From Caecitellus pseudoparvulus (taxonomy: Eukaryota > Bigyra: Bicosoecida), in the NCBI GenBank assembly GCA_965644315.1, contig CBFFRQ010000079.1, positions 1-64,000 of the forward strand: a stretch of DNA of 64,000 nt. The letters run 5' to 3'. The notes under the pieces are model-generated. The model had not been told where the DNA came from, ran no database searches, and saw only the letters and a list, made by a program, of their open reading frames with translations. How positions within the stretch are numbered: position 1 is the first letter of the stretch; each line of letters opens with the position of its first letter. The translations under genes were made by a program, and so were the position numbers. This document shows, one piece after another, positions 41,709 to 52,195 of the stretch.

Positions 41709-41891
41709 CGCTGGCGGGCAAGGGGGTGCGGGCCACGCACTGGCCTACAGCAATGCACTAAAGCTTGGGAGGCACAATCGCAGACGATAATTCGCTACAC
41801 TTCAGTGTTCATTATTCAGCGCAGGACCCACGCCCGCTGTGCGCTTGCTCTGCCTGCGGCACCCCGACTGCGTGCAGTGGATGCACAAGTG

Positions 41892-41900
41892 ATTTCCGCA
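41892..41900 (+). promoter_or_regulatory. ATTTCCGCA leader motif, thioredoxin-like 2
   Basis: ATTTCCGCA ends 29 bases before ATG 41930. The equivalent copy at 41030-41038 precedes the paralogue. Confidence 0.45.
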
Positions 41901-41929
41901 CTGCCCACACTTACAGCTGCCCCCTCGTC

Positions 41930-42570
41930 ATGGCGGAGCAGATGTCCGACGAACGGTTGCGGGACGAGTTAGAGGCACTTGGAACCTCCATGTTTGGCAC
42001 CAGCACGTGCGTGCCCTGGCGCTAGAGCGAGGGCGCGCCGCTCACCTTGTCGCAGCCAATTTCCGCTGCTCCCCCCTCAGGTGCCCTGCCGTTGCCAGGC
42101 AGAAGCAGGAGCTGGGCGAGACGGTAATGGCCGGCATCCACTACATTCAGTGTGATGGCAGCACTAAGGAGAACGCCCTGTGTGGCGCACAGAACATCCA
42201 GTACACCCCCACCACCCAGGTGTCCAGCCTGCGCGTGGAGGGGGCACAGCCCAAGGCTGCCTTCGCCCACGCAGTGCGCACGGTGCAGGCGGTGGCAGAG
42301 CACTTGAAGAGCTCTGGTGCACGGCTGTACGGCAAGGAGGACTGCCCCCACACCCGCACACAGCGGGTGCTTCTGGGCTTACATGCCGACACGGTGCCGT
42401 TCGTGGACTGTGGCAAGTATGCCGACGAGTGCCGAGCGGCGGGTGTGACGTCAGTGCCCACGTGGAGCATTGGCGGCGCCCTGCTGCCTGCCGGCGTGCA
42501 CCACCTCACGACGCTGGCACAGGTGTCGCGTTTCCCGGGTATGGACGCGCCAGGGGACGGGCAGGTGTGA
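41930..42570 (+). CDS. Double thioredoxin-like (VKOR-type) protein 2, monothiol
   Basis: 188 residues in two exons (41930-42006, 42081-42570; 74-nt intron, donor GTGCGT). Tandem paralogue of the gene at 41062 with the intron at the identical codon, next to the first active-site Cys. Half 1 has MFGTSTCPAVARQ and YTPTTQVS. Half 2 has LYGKEDCPHTRTQRVLLG, VPFVDC and TSVPTWSIGG. The second active-site Cys is absent in both halves (CPAV, CPHT), although other Cys residues (YIQCDGSTKENALC) are shared with the paralogue. The intron ends AATTTCCGCTGCTCCCCCCTCAG, holding the recurring motif just before the acceptor. Confidence 0.72.
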
Positions 42571-42962
42571 GGCGGGACGGGGCGCACTCACGAGGGTAGA
42601 GCCCGCTGTGTTACTCAGGAAGGGGAAAAGAGCGGGCGTTTAGGGTGCAGGCATGGTGTGGGCCTTGCTGCGGCAGGGGAGGCCGCTGTGCCCGACGCTT
42701 GGCCGACTGACTCGGGCAACGCCACGCGGACCAGTTAACAATTCACAACACGCTGCATTGGGCACGCTTGCTCTTGTGCAGGCCCCGGCGCGGGCTTGTT
42801 AAGAGCTCTATTTTCCTTGCCAGGCGCCTGTCTCTCAGGCATTTGCCGTGGTTCTTGGGGCCGGGCGGCATTCGCACGGTGAGGTCTGTCGCAGCGACAC
42901 CTCACGCTCCTGTGCAGTTGGCGAGCGGGCGTGCCAGGGAAACCTGCACACCGCACACAGCC
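42571..42962. other. Intergenic region upstream of FG-GAP gene
   Basis: 392 bp without a supported gene. The frame of the FG-GAP gene is open back to 42768 but lacks an earlier ATG. Confidence 0.5.
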
Positions 42963-44989
42963 ATGACTGCTGCAAGCAGTCATAGTATTGCACCCTCCAT
43001 GCGCTGTGCCTGGCGTGGGGGGCTGCTCTGTGCTGCCGTATTGCTTGGCTGCACAAGGCTGGCTTCCGCCCTTCCGCAAGTGACTTTCAACTTGCAATTG
43101 ACAGGCAGTGCCAGCCACAGCAGCCTGGGCAGCGCGCTGGCCCCCGGCGGCGACATCAACAAAGATGGACAGCGAGACTTACTCCTGCTGTCGGCAGAGG
43201 GCAATGGCATCGTGTATGCGGCGTACGGCGGAGGGCTGCCGTTCGACGGCAGCAGTGTGCCAGCCGCGAGCCGAGCGGCGTCAGCCACGACAGGCTTCGC
43301 CATGCCGGGCCTGCCGGGCAGCGGCCCGCTGACGCGGGTGGCAGGCGGTGGCGACTTGAACAAAGACGGTTTTTCAGATGTCTGTGCCGCCGCGCCCACC
43401 GCAGACAGCCAGCGAGGGGAGGTGTTTGTGCTGTACGGCGGCGGCATTCACGCGCTGCCCTCCAGCATCTCCCTGAACGCGCTGAACGGCAACAACGGCT
43501 TCCGGCTGAAGGGTGCACCCAGCGCACTTGCTGGGACTTCCATTTCCTTCACTGGCGATTTGAATGTCGACGGGCGGCAAGACCTGCTCGTGGGCTCCCC
43601 CGCTTCGGCGCAATTTGACCCCGCAACGCAAGGCACCGTGCACGTCGTGTTCGGCGCCGCAGGGGGCACGTTCGCGAGCAGCAGCGATCTGGAGACGTTG
43701 CAACTGCCTCTTGCTTCAGCCCTGCACGGTCTCGCGGCACTGGGCAGTACAGTGGCTGGCGGGCCCGACGTGAACGGCGACGGCGTCGCTGACGCAGTGC
43801 TGGGTGCGCCAGCGCACGCCACCCCGACAGCCGTGCAAGCCGGCGCGCTGGTGGTGTTTTGGGGCCGCCCTGCAGCGCAGTGGAACGACAGCATGGCAGT
43901 GAACCCGCCCTCCCCCGGCCACACACTCATACTCACCGGCAACAAGACGTCGCAGGGCCTGGGCACCAGTGTCGCCAGCTTTGGCGATGTGTCAGGTGAC
44001 GGCCTGGGCGATGTGGCGGTGGCAGACGCGCTTGGCGTCGTGTTCGTGCTGTTTGGCGGCGCCTCCCTCCCGCCTTCCCTGAGCGTCGGCAGTTTGACTG
44101 CCGGCTCAGGCCTGGTGCTACAGCCCCCCGCTGGCAGTGCGGGGCCAGTCACGCTGGGGGCTACCCTAGGAAGCGGCGCAGACCTCAACGCTGACGGCAT
44201 CAGCGATATCCTGCTGGGCTACCCCGCGCACCCGGCGCCGGGCAACGCTTCAGGATTAGTGCTGGCGCTGTACGGGCGGGATGGATGGTCCCAGCTGGTC
44301 GTCAACGTGTCGCAACTACTGCCGACGACTGGGTTCAACCTGGGCCCACCCACAGCTTCGTCGTCGCAGTGGATGGCGGGCCTGGGCAGTGCCCTGGCAG
44401 GTGTGGGGGATGTGAACGGGGATGGCTACGGTGACGTACTGGCGGGGGCGGCGGCCACGGTGGTCGAGCCCAACACCACGAGGACGGGGGCGGCGGCAGT
44501 GCTGCTGGGGCGAGCGACACGCCCCACCCCAACCGTCACGCCCTCCCCCACCACCACGCCCAGCACCACCCCCTCCCCTCCCCAACCGCCACTGCCACGC
44601 AGACACCCAGCGTCTCCCCGTCCGCCCCCAGCACCCCCCTCCCCCCTGCCCCCGCCGCTAAGCCCGCTGAGCCGGCAGGCCTGCCACCAGGGCAGGTCGT
44701 GGGCATTGTCGTGGGCACCCTCATCGTGCTGTGTCTAGTGGGGTTGGGCGTGGCCATGTGGCTGCGGCCGCAGTGGTTCCGCAGCGGGAAGGGGGGCAAG
44801 GGCAAGGGGGGGGTTGAGGAGGAGGGGGAGGATGCCTTTGAATTGCCGTCTGCGCCGGGCGAGGGGCATGACATGGTGCGCCGGGAGACGGTGAACCCGC
44901 TCATGCGGCCTTCCAAGCAGGTGCGTGGAAGCCTGGCGCACGTGAACGAGTTCGACGTCGGCGAGGGCTATGAAGAGCCGGTGGTGTGA
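42963..44989 (+). CDS. FG-GAP repeat, single-pass membrane protein (apparent frameshift)
   Basis: A secreted or surface protein resembling an integrin alpha beta-propeller. ATG 42963, or more likely 42999, gives a signal peptide (MRCAWRGGLLCAAVLLGC). About seven FG-GAP blades follow, each with a calcium-loop type motif such as GGDINKDGQRDLLL, GGDLNKDGFSDVCA, GPDVNGDGVADAVLG, GADLNADGISDILLG and GVGDVNGDGYGDVL. A Pro/Thr/Ser-rich stalk comes next. The first frame runs to 44738; in another frame (through 44989) the stalk continues into a membrane span (GIVVGTLIVLCLVGLGVAMWL) and a cytoplasmic tail. The switch falls in C-rich repeats at 44570-44600, so a sequencing error or a short frameshift is likely. 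Confidence 0.78.
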
Positions 44990-45441
44990 AGTGTGGCTTT
45001 CGTGTGTGGAGGGCGTGCTGTCAGGCCAGTGGCCCTGACTTTGCTGTGCTGCTGTGGGCTCGTAGGTCCTTCGGGGGCAATGCAAGCGGCGTCTGTCGAG
45101 GTGGAGGCTCTCCCCTCTTGACTCGTGAGCCACGACACTTGCACGCCTGTGGCAGAAACAAGCTGCTTGGTGATCCGGAAGCCGCACTGCTGACTTGTAA
45201 TAGGGTTGAGGATTCGGCCCTTGGGCCCATTCTTCAAGCTTGGGTGTCTGTGACATGGTCAGGTGCATTCGAGGGCCAGGATGGAATTTGTGCGTGGTTC
45301 CTGTGCGGCTGTGCCGAGCTCGACATGCAGAAAGGAGGGGGTGGAGCCAGAGGCAGAACTTCTTCCTTGATGCATTGTACCTGACTCTGCTTCCCGCGCA
45401 GCTGAAGGGACTGTGGAAGCCCTACGAGGTCGCGTTGCGAG
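44990..45441. other. Intergenic region before seipin
   Basis: 452 bp with no convincing coding frame on either strand. Confidence 0.45.
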
Positions 45442-47358
45442 ATGCTGTGGAGGCGCCAATTTCCGCAGCAGCCCTTGTGAGACGCCATCGCACAGCCTGG
45501 GCAGCCCACGGCGGCTAGCACGCGACATAACCCGCCCGCTACTCAGAGCTGTGGAATTTTCCTCCGTCTCCTTACCGTGCTGTGTGCTGTGTCATGCGTA
45601 GTGACGGCTTTGCTGGCAGGCAGCTTGGTGGCTGGCGCTGCCTCCTTCTCCCTCCTGCACTACGCCGTGATGCCGACGACGCTGCACTCGTTCCCCCTGT
45701 ACTTCAACGTGTCCGACGCCCACACGGTGGAACTGGCGCAGCAGCACCTCGCAGCCACTGGTGCGTTCCAGGCGCAGCTTTTCTCAGCAGCCTCGGACTC
45801 GGCAGCCAAGGTGGCCGCTGCCCAGGCAATAGGCACCGCCTGGGCCGCAGGCGCATCCACCCCCGCCCCAGCGGTGGCGCCTGATGCTGTGCAGGCTCTG
45901 CTTGCCTCTGTGCGGGCCGAAGTTGCCGATGCCCTGCGCCCACTGCGGCAGCAGGCAGTGCAGTGCCCGCCAGGCGATTCGAGCCAGCCCCCTCAACCCA
46001 GCACCACTGCCGCTGCAGCTGCCGCTGCTACACCAGATGAAAGGCCTGACTCCACATTGCTGACGAGCAGTCATTCTGACCCCCAGGTTCGAGCCGCCCA
46101 AGTGGACCCAGACGGCACCCCAGTCCTGCTGGAGGCCCGTGTCCAGGCAGCGCCCGCCAGCGCTGAGGCGGGGCGTGAGATAGAGACGCCAACACAAGAG
46201 AGCTCATGGGTATCGTGGTTGCTGGGTAGCGAGCAGAGCGGGGAGGGGGCAGACTGGGGCTCTGCACAGGACACTGTGCAGGGGGGATCCACAAGCTCGG
46301 TTGGACGAGGGGGGGGTGCGTCCGCCCTCGGAGGGGGCCTGCACGCGTCCTCCACCCTGGACATGCTGCATGCGGCGACGTCCCAGGCACAGCAAGCGGC
46401 GGCCTTGGCGCAGGCCACTGCAGAGGCCCTGGCCCGGCGTCGTCGCCCCACAGCCCGGGTGAACCTGCTCACTCGCCGCCGCACTTGGGCCTTGCCTGGA
46501 GCGGACACGGCAGGGGTGGATGCGCAGCGGCTGCTGGTGCCAGGGCAGGGGTACACACTGCAGGTGGAGTTGGACGTGCCAGTGACACGGGCTGTGCGCG
46601 ATGTGGGCACATTCATGCTGGACGTCACCCTGGCAGGGAGGGGGGGTGCGCCCCCCTTGGGGCACTGCAGCCAGCCCCTGGCTCTGCCGTATTACTCCGA
46701 CCTCGCCATGGCGGCACGAGAGGCGGTCACCCTGCTGCCTGTGCTGCTGGGGCTGATGGCGGACACCACCACCCTGGCCGCCACCTGCTTCGAGTCCTGG
46801 GTGGAGACGGTGGACACGCCCCTTGCCCACCTGACAGCGCACATGTCCACCCCTGCCGTCCCAGTCGTAGCGGGGCGCCTAGTCATCCAGGCACAGCTCA
46901 CGGGCCTGTCCTACTGGCTGCACCACTTCTTCCTGCTCTCCGCAGCGGTGGGTGTTCTGGGCTTCTCCTCTGTGTTCTTCCTCGCCGGCCTGGGCGCTGT
47001 CGGGATGGCCCTGCACACCGCCGGTGCATGGGAGCCGATCCTGCACTTTGTCCTGCCTTCGGACCCCACGGCAGGATGGGCGCCTGCCCCAGTAAACCGC
47101 GGGCCAGGCGGGCACCGCTTCCGCACGCCCCTGGCACCTGCACAGGGCCAACGGCACGGGGCAACGCATGGCCCAGGCGCAGCAGGGGGCCTCGCTCACT
47201 CCCAGACACGGCTTGGGCCAGGCACTGCGCACCGTGTGTCCCTGGCCAGGCAGCAAGGGCCTGACCAGCCGCACGGCCGGGGCGGCGTCCAGCCCGCACC
47301 GGTGTCCCCCCGCTCACCCCTGAGCGAAGGTGAGCCAGCTGCTGAGAAGACCGGGTGA
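45442..47358 (+). CDS. Seipin
   Basis: ER membrane protein that organises lipid-droplet biogenesis. An N-terminal membrane span (VVTALLAGSLVAGAAS), HSFPLYFNVS, the luminal core YTLQVELDVP, RDVGTFMLDVTLAG, CSQPLALPYYS and VIQAQLTGLSYWLHHFFLLS, and a second span (GVLGFSSVFFLAGLG) match the seipin fold in order. An unusual ~200-residue low-complexity insertion (Ala/Gly/Ser/Gln) separates the first strand from the core. The main frame (from 45549) has no ATG before the first span. I infer a short first exon 45442-45476 joined through a 72-nt intron (donor GTGAGA), giving 614 residues in phase; this start is tentative. ATTTCCGCA lies at 45459-45467. Confidence 0.82.
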
Positions 47359-47618
47359 ACCTGAGCTTCACATTGGCTGGTCTTGCGGGTGGGTGGCGCC
47401 TGATTGGCGTTGCGGCACCCACCACGCGCCCCGGCACTTGTGCTGTGCGGGCACAATTCGCCACACCAACGCCCCAGCGAGCCCAGCACGCCCACGGTGT
47501 GCAGCGCGTGGCGCCCCTTCCCCACTCGTACCTGTCCTTCCCTGCATGTGCCCTGGCTCCTCCCTGAATCCACGCCGGTGACCGCTCTGCACCACGGGCC
47601 TCGCCAGCGCCAGGCAGC

Positions 47619-49734
47619 ATGGCGGGCGTGGATGCCACCGCCACGCCACTCATGGGGTCACGCCGCGCCTCCACGGCCTTCTCCTGCGACATGTACTCCA
47701 TGGCGAACTTGCTGCGGTTGAAGCCGGTGCAGGACCTGCTCAAGGAGCGCACGGCAGAGGAGAAGAGTGACCCTGACGGCGTGTCCCTGAAGAAGACACT
47801 GGGCATCATCGACCTCATTGGGTATGGCGTCGGCTGCACTGTTGGTGGGTGTCCAGGCGCGGGCCGGCAAGGCACGTGCGCGGCCCACCTTTCACGTGCA
47901 CTCATTTCCGCCCAGGTGCCGGCATCTACTCTCTCATCGGCCCAGGGGTCAAGGTGGCAGGTGCGCAGCGGAGGCCTGCGGAATTCGGTCCGCCCAACCA
48001 CACTGCGCCGTCCCTCGCACACGCCCAGGACCCTCCCTGCTCTTTTCCTTCTTGTTGGGGGCTGTGGCCTGTATTTTCACAGGCCTCTCTTACTCTGAAT
48101 TCGCTGCCCGCGTGCCCATTGCCGGCTCCGCGTACACGTACGCGTACACGTCTTTCGGCGAGCTGGCAGCGTGGATGATTGGGTGGAACTTGACGCTGGA
48201 GTACGCCATCTCCGCAGCAGCCATCGCCCGCAGCTGGGCTGACTACTGGCTGACGCTGTGGGGCACCTTCGGCGTACACATGCCCTCCTGGCTGGCCACC
48301 ATCCCGCTCAGTGAGGACTTCCAGCTGTCCATCTTCGCAGCTCTCATCGTGCTGCTGTGCTCGGGGGTGATGCTGGTGGGCATCAAGGAGAGCAGCACCA
48401 TGAACGTCGTCATCACCATCCTGAACGTGCTCATCCTCACCTTCGTCGTCGTCGCCGGCGCCACGACAGTGGACACGGACAACTGGACGGTGGTGAACGA
48501 CAGCTTCGTTCCGTACGGCCCCGCCAGCATCGTGTCGGGGGCCGGCGTCGTCTTCTTCAGCTTCCTGGGCTTCGACATGGTGTCCAGCCTGGCGGAGGAG
48601 GTCAAGAAGCCCCAGCGCGACATGCCCATCGGCATCATCGGCTCCCTGGCCATCTCTGGTGTCATCTACGTCGCCGTGTGCCTGGTGGTGACGGGCATGG
48701 TGCCCTTCACGGCGCTGGCGGAGCAGCCCGCCCCCCTCGCCTACGCCTTCCGCAAGGCCGGCATGGAGTGGGCCTCCTACATCGTCACGGTGGGCTCCAT
48801 CTTCGGCCTCACCACCGCCACCTTCACCTGCCTCCTGGGCCAGCCCCGCGTCTTCTACCGCATGTCAGCGGATGGCCTGCTGTTCCCGCTCTTCTCCCAG
48901 CTCAATGCCAACTACGTCCCCGTGGCAGGCACCCTCATCACCGGCGCCATCACCGCCGCCATCGCCTTCTTCGTGTCCCTGGAGGCCCTTGCCGACGCCA
49001 TCAGCGTCGGCACGCTCTTCGCCTTCACCATCGTGGACGCGGGGGTGGTCATCCTGCGAGGACGCAGCCGGGACAATGGTCCCCAGTTGTTCGGGGCCAT
49101 GGGCGCCTTCTGCCTCTGCTGCTTCATGGCGGGCGTGGGCTTCCACTCGGGCTTCCCCCTGGGCGTCACGGTGGCCCTGGCCGTCGCTGCGCTGGCCCTG
49201 TGCCTGTACATGTGGTGGGCGTTTCCCCCCGTGAACGTGCCGCCCACCTTCCAGTGCCCCGCCGTGCCCTTCGTGCCCTGCCTGGGCATTGCCGTGAACC
49301 TGGTCATGATGGCAGGGCTGGACCCCTCTGCCTGGCTGCGCCTGGGCGCCTGGACCCTCGTCGGCCTCGTCATCTACTTCCTGTACTCGGTGCGCTTCAG
49401 CAAGCTGCGCCTGGCGGCGGCAAGGGGCAAGCTGGACCTGCAGGGGGCAGGCGGTGGCACCCTGGGTATCGAGGACGACGACGCGGCAGACCTCACGCGG
49501 CTGCTGGATGGCACGGCCGCGGCGGGGTCCCCAGCCGGAGTGGACCTGGCGCCTCATGCCCCGCCCCCAGTGCGCAAGAAGGGAGGCCTGCCGCTCGCGG
49601 TGCCAGTGCCCGCGACCAGCGACGAAGATGGAGATGCCGCCCTGGCGGACAGCCTAGGGTCGGGTGCCTCCTCCTACTCGCCGCCAGGGGATGCTTCTGA
49701 TGCTGGCGGCGAACAGGACACGTTGCTTGGGTAG
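47619..49734 (+). CDS. Cationic amino-acid transporter (SLC7/APC family)
   Basis: Plasma-membrane or vacuolar amino-acid carrier of the APC superfamily. Three exons (47619-47844, 47916-47960, 48029-49734) give 658 residues in phase. The cytosolic N-terminus (SLKKTLGIIDLIGYGVG) runs into TM1 with the substrate-binding TVGAGIYSLIGPG split by intron 1. Further signatures include YSEFAARVPIAGSAYTYAY, GFDMVSSLAEEVKKPQRDMP and the CAT-type late helices, about 14 spans in all. The tail is acidic and Ser-rich. Intron 1 (71 nt, GTGGGT) ends CATTTCCGCCCAG. Intron 2 (68 nt, GTGCGC) contains TGCGGAATTCGGTCC. Confidence 0.9.
47977..47991 (+). promoter_or_regulatory. Intronic 15-mer TGCGGAATTCGGTCC (transporter intron 2)
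   Basis: The same 15 bases occur in intron 1 of the AGTRAP-like gene (52537-52551). Both introns start GTGCGC. Confidence 0.5.
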
Positions 49735-49895
49735 CGTGACCCTCACGCGTTGGGTGCCGTGCTCAGACGGCACAGTCTGCACCTGCTCAAATCCACAGAT
49801 TTTTCACATTACCAGCTTTCCTTCTCTCCACCACACACCCCCTTCTCGTCGCTACGGACGCAAGACGGCTCATGCTGGGCCGGGCACGCTGCGCG

Positions 49896-49911
49896 ATTTC
49901 CGCATTCCGCA
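49896..49911 (+). promoter_or_regulatory. Double leader motif before NT5DC1-like gene
   Basis: ATTTCCGCATTCCGCA: two overlapping copies of the recurring motif, ending 26 bases before ATG 49938. Confidence 0.5.
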
Positions 49912-49937
49912 CGCTTCCTCGACACGCCTGCCACGCC

Positions 49938-51533
49938 ATGGCGTCCTCAGCAGCCCCTGGTCTGACGAGCGTGGCAGCACTGAATCGTAAAGGCGCAGAA
50001 TTCCGAGATGCGCGTGTCATTGGCTTCGACTTGGGTGCGTAGCATGCGAACCAGCGCCTGCTCGCTGCTCAGCAATGCCTGCGCTCACGCTGCCCAACAG
50101 ATCACTGCCTTGCGCGGTACACCCGGCCAGCCCTGAGCGAGCTCATCTTCCGTGGTTTGGCTGCTTTCCTCGTGGAGCACAAGGCCTGGCCAGCCAGTCT
50201 GTCCAAAGCTGATGCTCGCGTGGACCTGCAGTGCAAGGGCATCGTGTTTGAGTTCAGTTCGGGGAACTTGCTGCGCCTGGACGCCCAGGGCCGCGTCGCG
50301 CAGGCATGGCACGGCCTGGCGAGCCTGCCGGACACCGCCATAGCTGAGCTGTATGGAGAAGCGCCCTGGCAGCACTTTGACGACCTGCGCGCCATGCGCC
50401 GGCACCCAGCCTTCCTCGTCTTTCTCACCTACTTTGATATTCCCGCAGCCGCCCTGCTCGCGCACGCAGTGCAGCTCGCCGACTCTACCTGGCAGCCGCC
50501 CAGCCGAAGCGACGGCAACTCGGGGTATGAATTCCTTGCTGCAGACTTGTTTGCGGCTTTCGAGCACGAGTTCAACAACGTGGACGCCTTCACACCGCGC
50601 AGGGGCACCTTCTTTCCTGCGTTGCAGGACCACCCCGAGGCGTACCTGCTGCCACGCCCCGCCCTCGCGACATGGCTGAAGCGCCGCGGTGACAGGGGCC
50701 AGCACACCTTCCTGGCCACCAATTCCTGCCTGGAGTTTGCCCAGTTCCTCCTCGCCTTCACGCTGGGGCAGGACTGGCGGGAGTGCTTCGATTTGATCAT
50801 CATGGACGCCTGCAAAGGCGCCTTCTTCACAAAAGTGGCCCCCCTGTGTCGCCCCGACGCCGCCGGCGCACGGGCGGGTGAAGCAGTGACATCCGTGTCC
50901 CTGCCTTCCACACAGCTGTACGTGAACGGCTCGGCCTCCCTGGTGGAGGCGTGGGTGGCTGGCCTGCAGCAGGCAGGCGACGGCGGCGGCCCCGTCACGG
51001 TGCAGTTGGCGCAGGACGGCACAGTTCTCAGCGCAGGGGGCCACGTGGCATGGCAGCACGGCGCACACCCCAACCCCATTGCAGAGGGGCTGCAGGATGC
51101 CATGGAAGATGCCGTGAGCCCTGCTACCGACGGCACCCCTGCCGCCGTCGCAACGCCTTCGCCCGTCGCTGACTCCATCTGGTACTGCGGGGACCACTTG
51201 CACGGGGACGTGGCGGCTGCCGCCGGCATTCGGTGGAACACCGTGGCAGTGGTGGAGGAAATGGCGCAAGAAGGCGGCATTGCCACTCTCAAAGGTGCGC
51301 AGACGGACATGCAGCCGAGCGAGGTGGACGTGTCAGGGGACCCAGCCGTCGCGTCCAGCATCCAGCTGCTGCAAGGGTGCCAGGGCGGCGCTGCCTGGAC
51401 GGCTGACTGGTTCCTCTTGCCGAGCGGAGGGCCCAGTCAGACAGTCGATGTGATGCTCAAGAGGTCCACGCTGGCTGTGCCTGACATTGCAGTGCTGTCC
51501 TTCCTGCACCCAACACCACCAGCGTCCCAATAA
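49938..51533 (+). CDS. 5'-nucleotidase domain protein (NT5DC1-like, HAD superfamily)
   Basis: 509 residues in two exons (49938-50034, 50101-51533; 66-nt intron, donor GTGCGT). Splicing rebuilds the HAD motif I as GFDLDHCLARYT, with the nucleophile and acid/base Asp. ELIFRGLAAFLVEHKAW, CKGIVFEFSSGNLLRLD, the YFDIPAAALLAHAV segment, the THFLATNS-like motif II region (TFLATNSC) and FDLIIMDACKGAFF follow, as in animal NT5DC1 proteins. Substrate is unknown for this subfamily. The late metal-binding Asp lies in WYCGDHLHGDVAAAAG. Confidence 0.85.
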
Positions 51534-51601
51534 ATGCACCTTGACCAACATGCGTCCAAGGTGCCTGAGCGCAGGAATCTCCAGCCATTTCACCTCCCGC
51601 C

Positions 51602-52011
51602 ATGGCAAAGCAACGCAGCCCTGCACTGAACCTGCCTCCGGGGTACCAGCGCGTGTACCTCGAGGAGGAGCGCTTGAGGTTTGAGGAGCGGCCAGCTGAT
51701 GCCTTCCTGCGCACGGCACAGGGGCGCCCGCAACTCATGTTCGCGCAGCACGCAGAAGAACCGCCATCTGCAGAAGCAGGCACTCTGGGTAGGTTCCCCC
51801 ACCCACTTCTCGCCGCCACGCCGCAGGATTACACGCTGCGTTGCGATGCCGAAACGCAGCTCTCGCGCAGCACCACTGCGCTCGGGGCATTGCCTGCTTT
51901 GAGACCCAAGCCTTGGCTCACCTACCCAGCCTCTCCTCTGACACCAGTCGCGTCCAGTTCTTCAAGAATTGGCTGGCAGCCGCCCTGGACTACGCAGCTG
52001 AACACAAATAG
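51602..52011 (+). CDS. Small unknown protein, two exons
   Basis: 112 residues inferred from exons 51602-51788 and 51860-52011 (71-nt intron, donor GTAGGT, acceptor AACGCAG). Without splicing the frame runs to 52033, but the spliced frame has a much more protein-like end (ALAHLPSLSSDTSRVQFFKN, then WLAAALDYAAEHK). It begins MAKQRSPALNLPPGYQRVYL. The C-terminal amphipathic helix suggests a small complex subunit. No family recognised. It lies 68 bp after the NT5DC1-like stop, same strand. Confidence 0.55.
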
Positions 52012-52195
52012 GTGGCTTGCAGCGGGGGTTTAGCTCTCCCTTGCCTCGAGCAGCACCCTCTGCCACTCTGCGGCACGGACAAAACTAAACCAAACACTCC
52101 CTCTCAATGAACTCCACGACTTGTGTTTTCCACTGGCCTCTCCACCCACCTGAGCTTCTCCCTCCTCCTAGTTGCCTTGCACCCCACCAGCAAGC

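Noticed and set aside
42768-42962. Upstream extension of the FG-GAP frame
   Set aside because: There is no ATG in the extension, and the signal peptide at 42999 gives a natural start.
44990-45384. Plus-strand frame of about 130 codons between FG-GAP and seipin
   Set aside because: Composition is not protein-like, it has no homology, and it overlaps likely untranslated regions.
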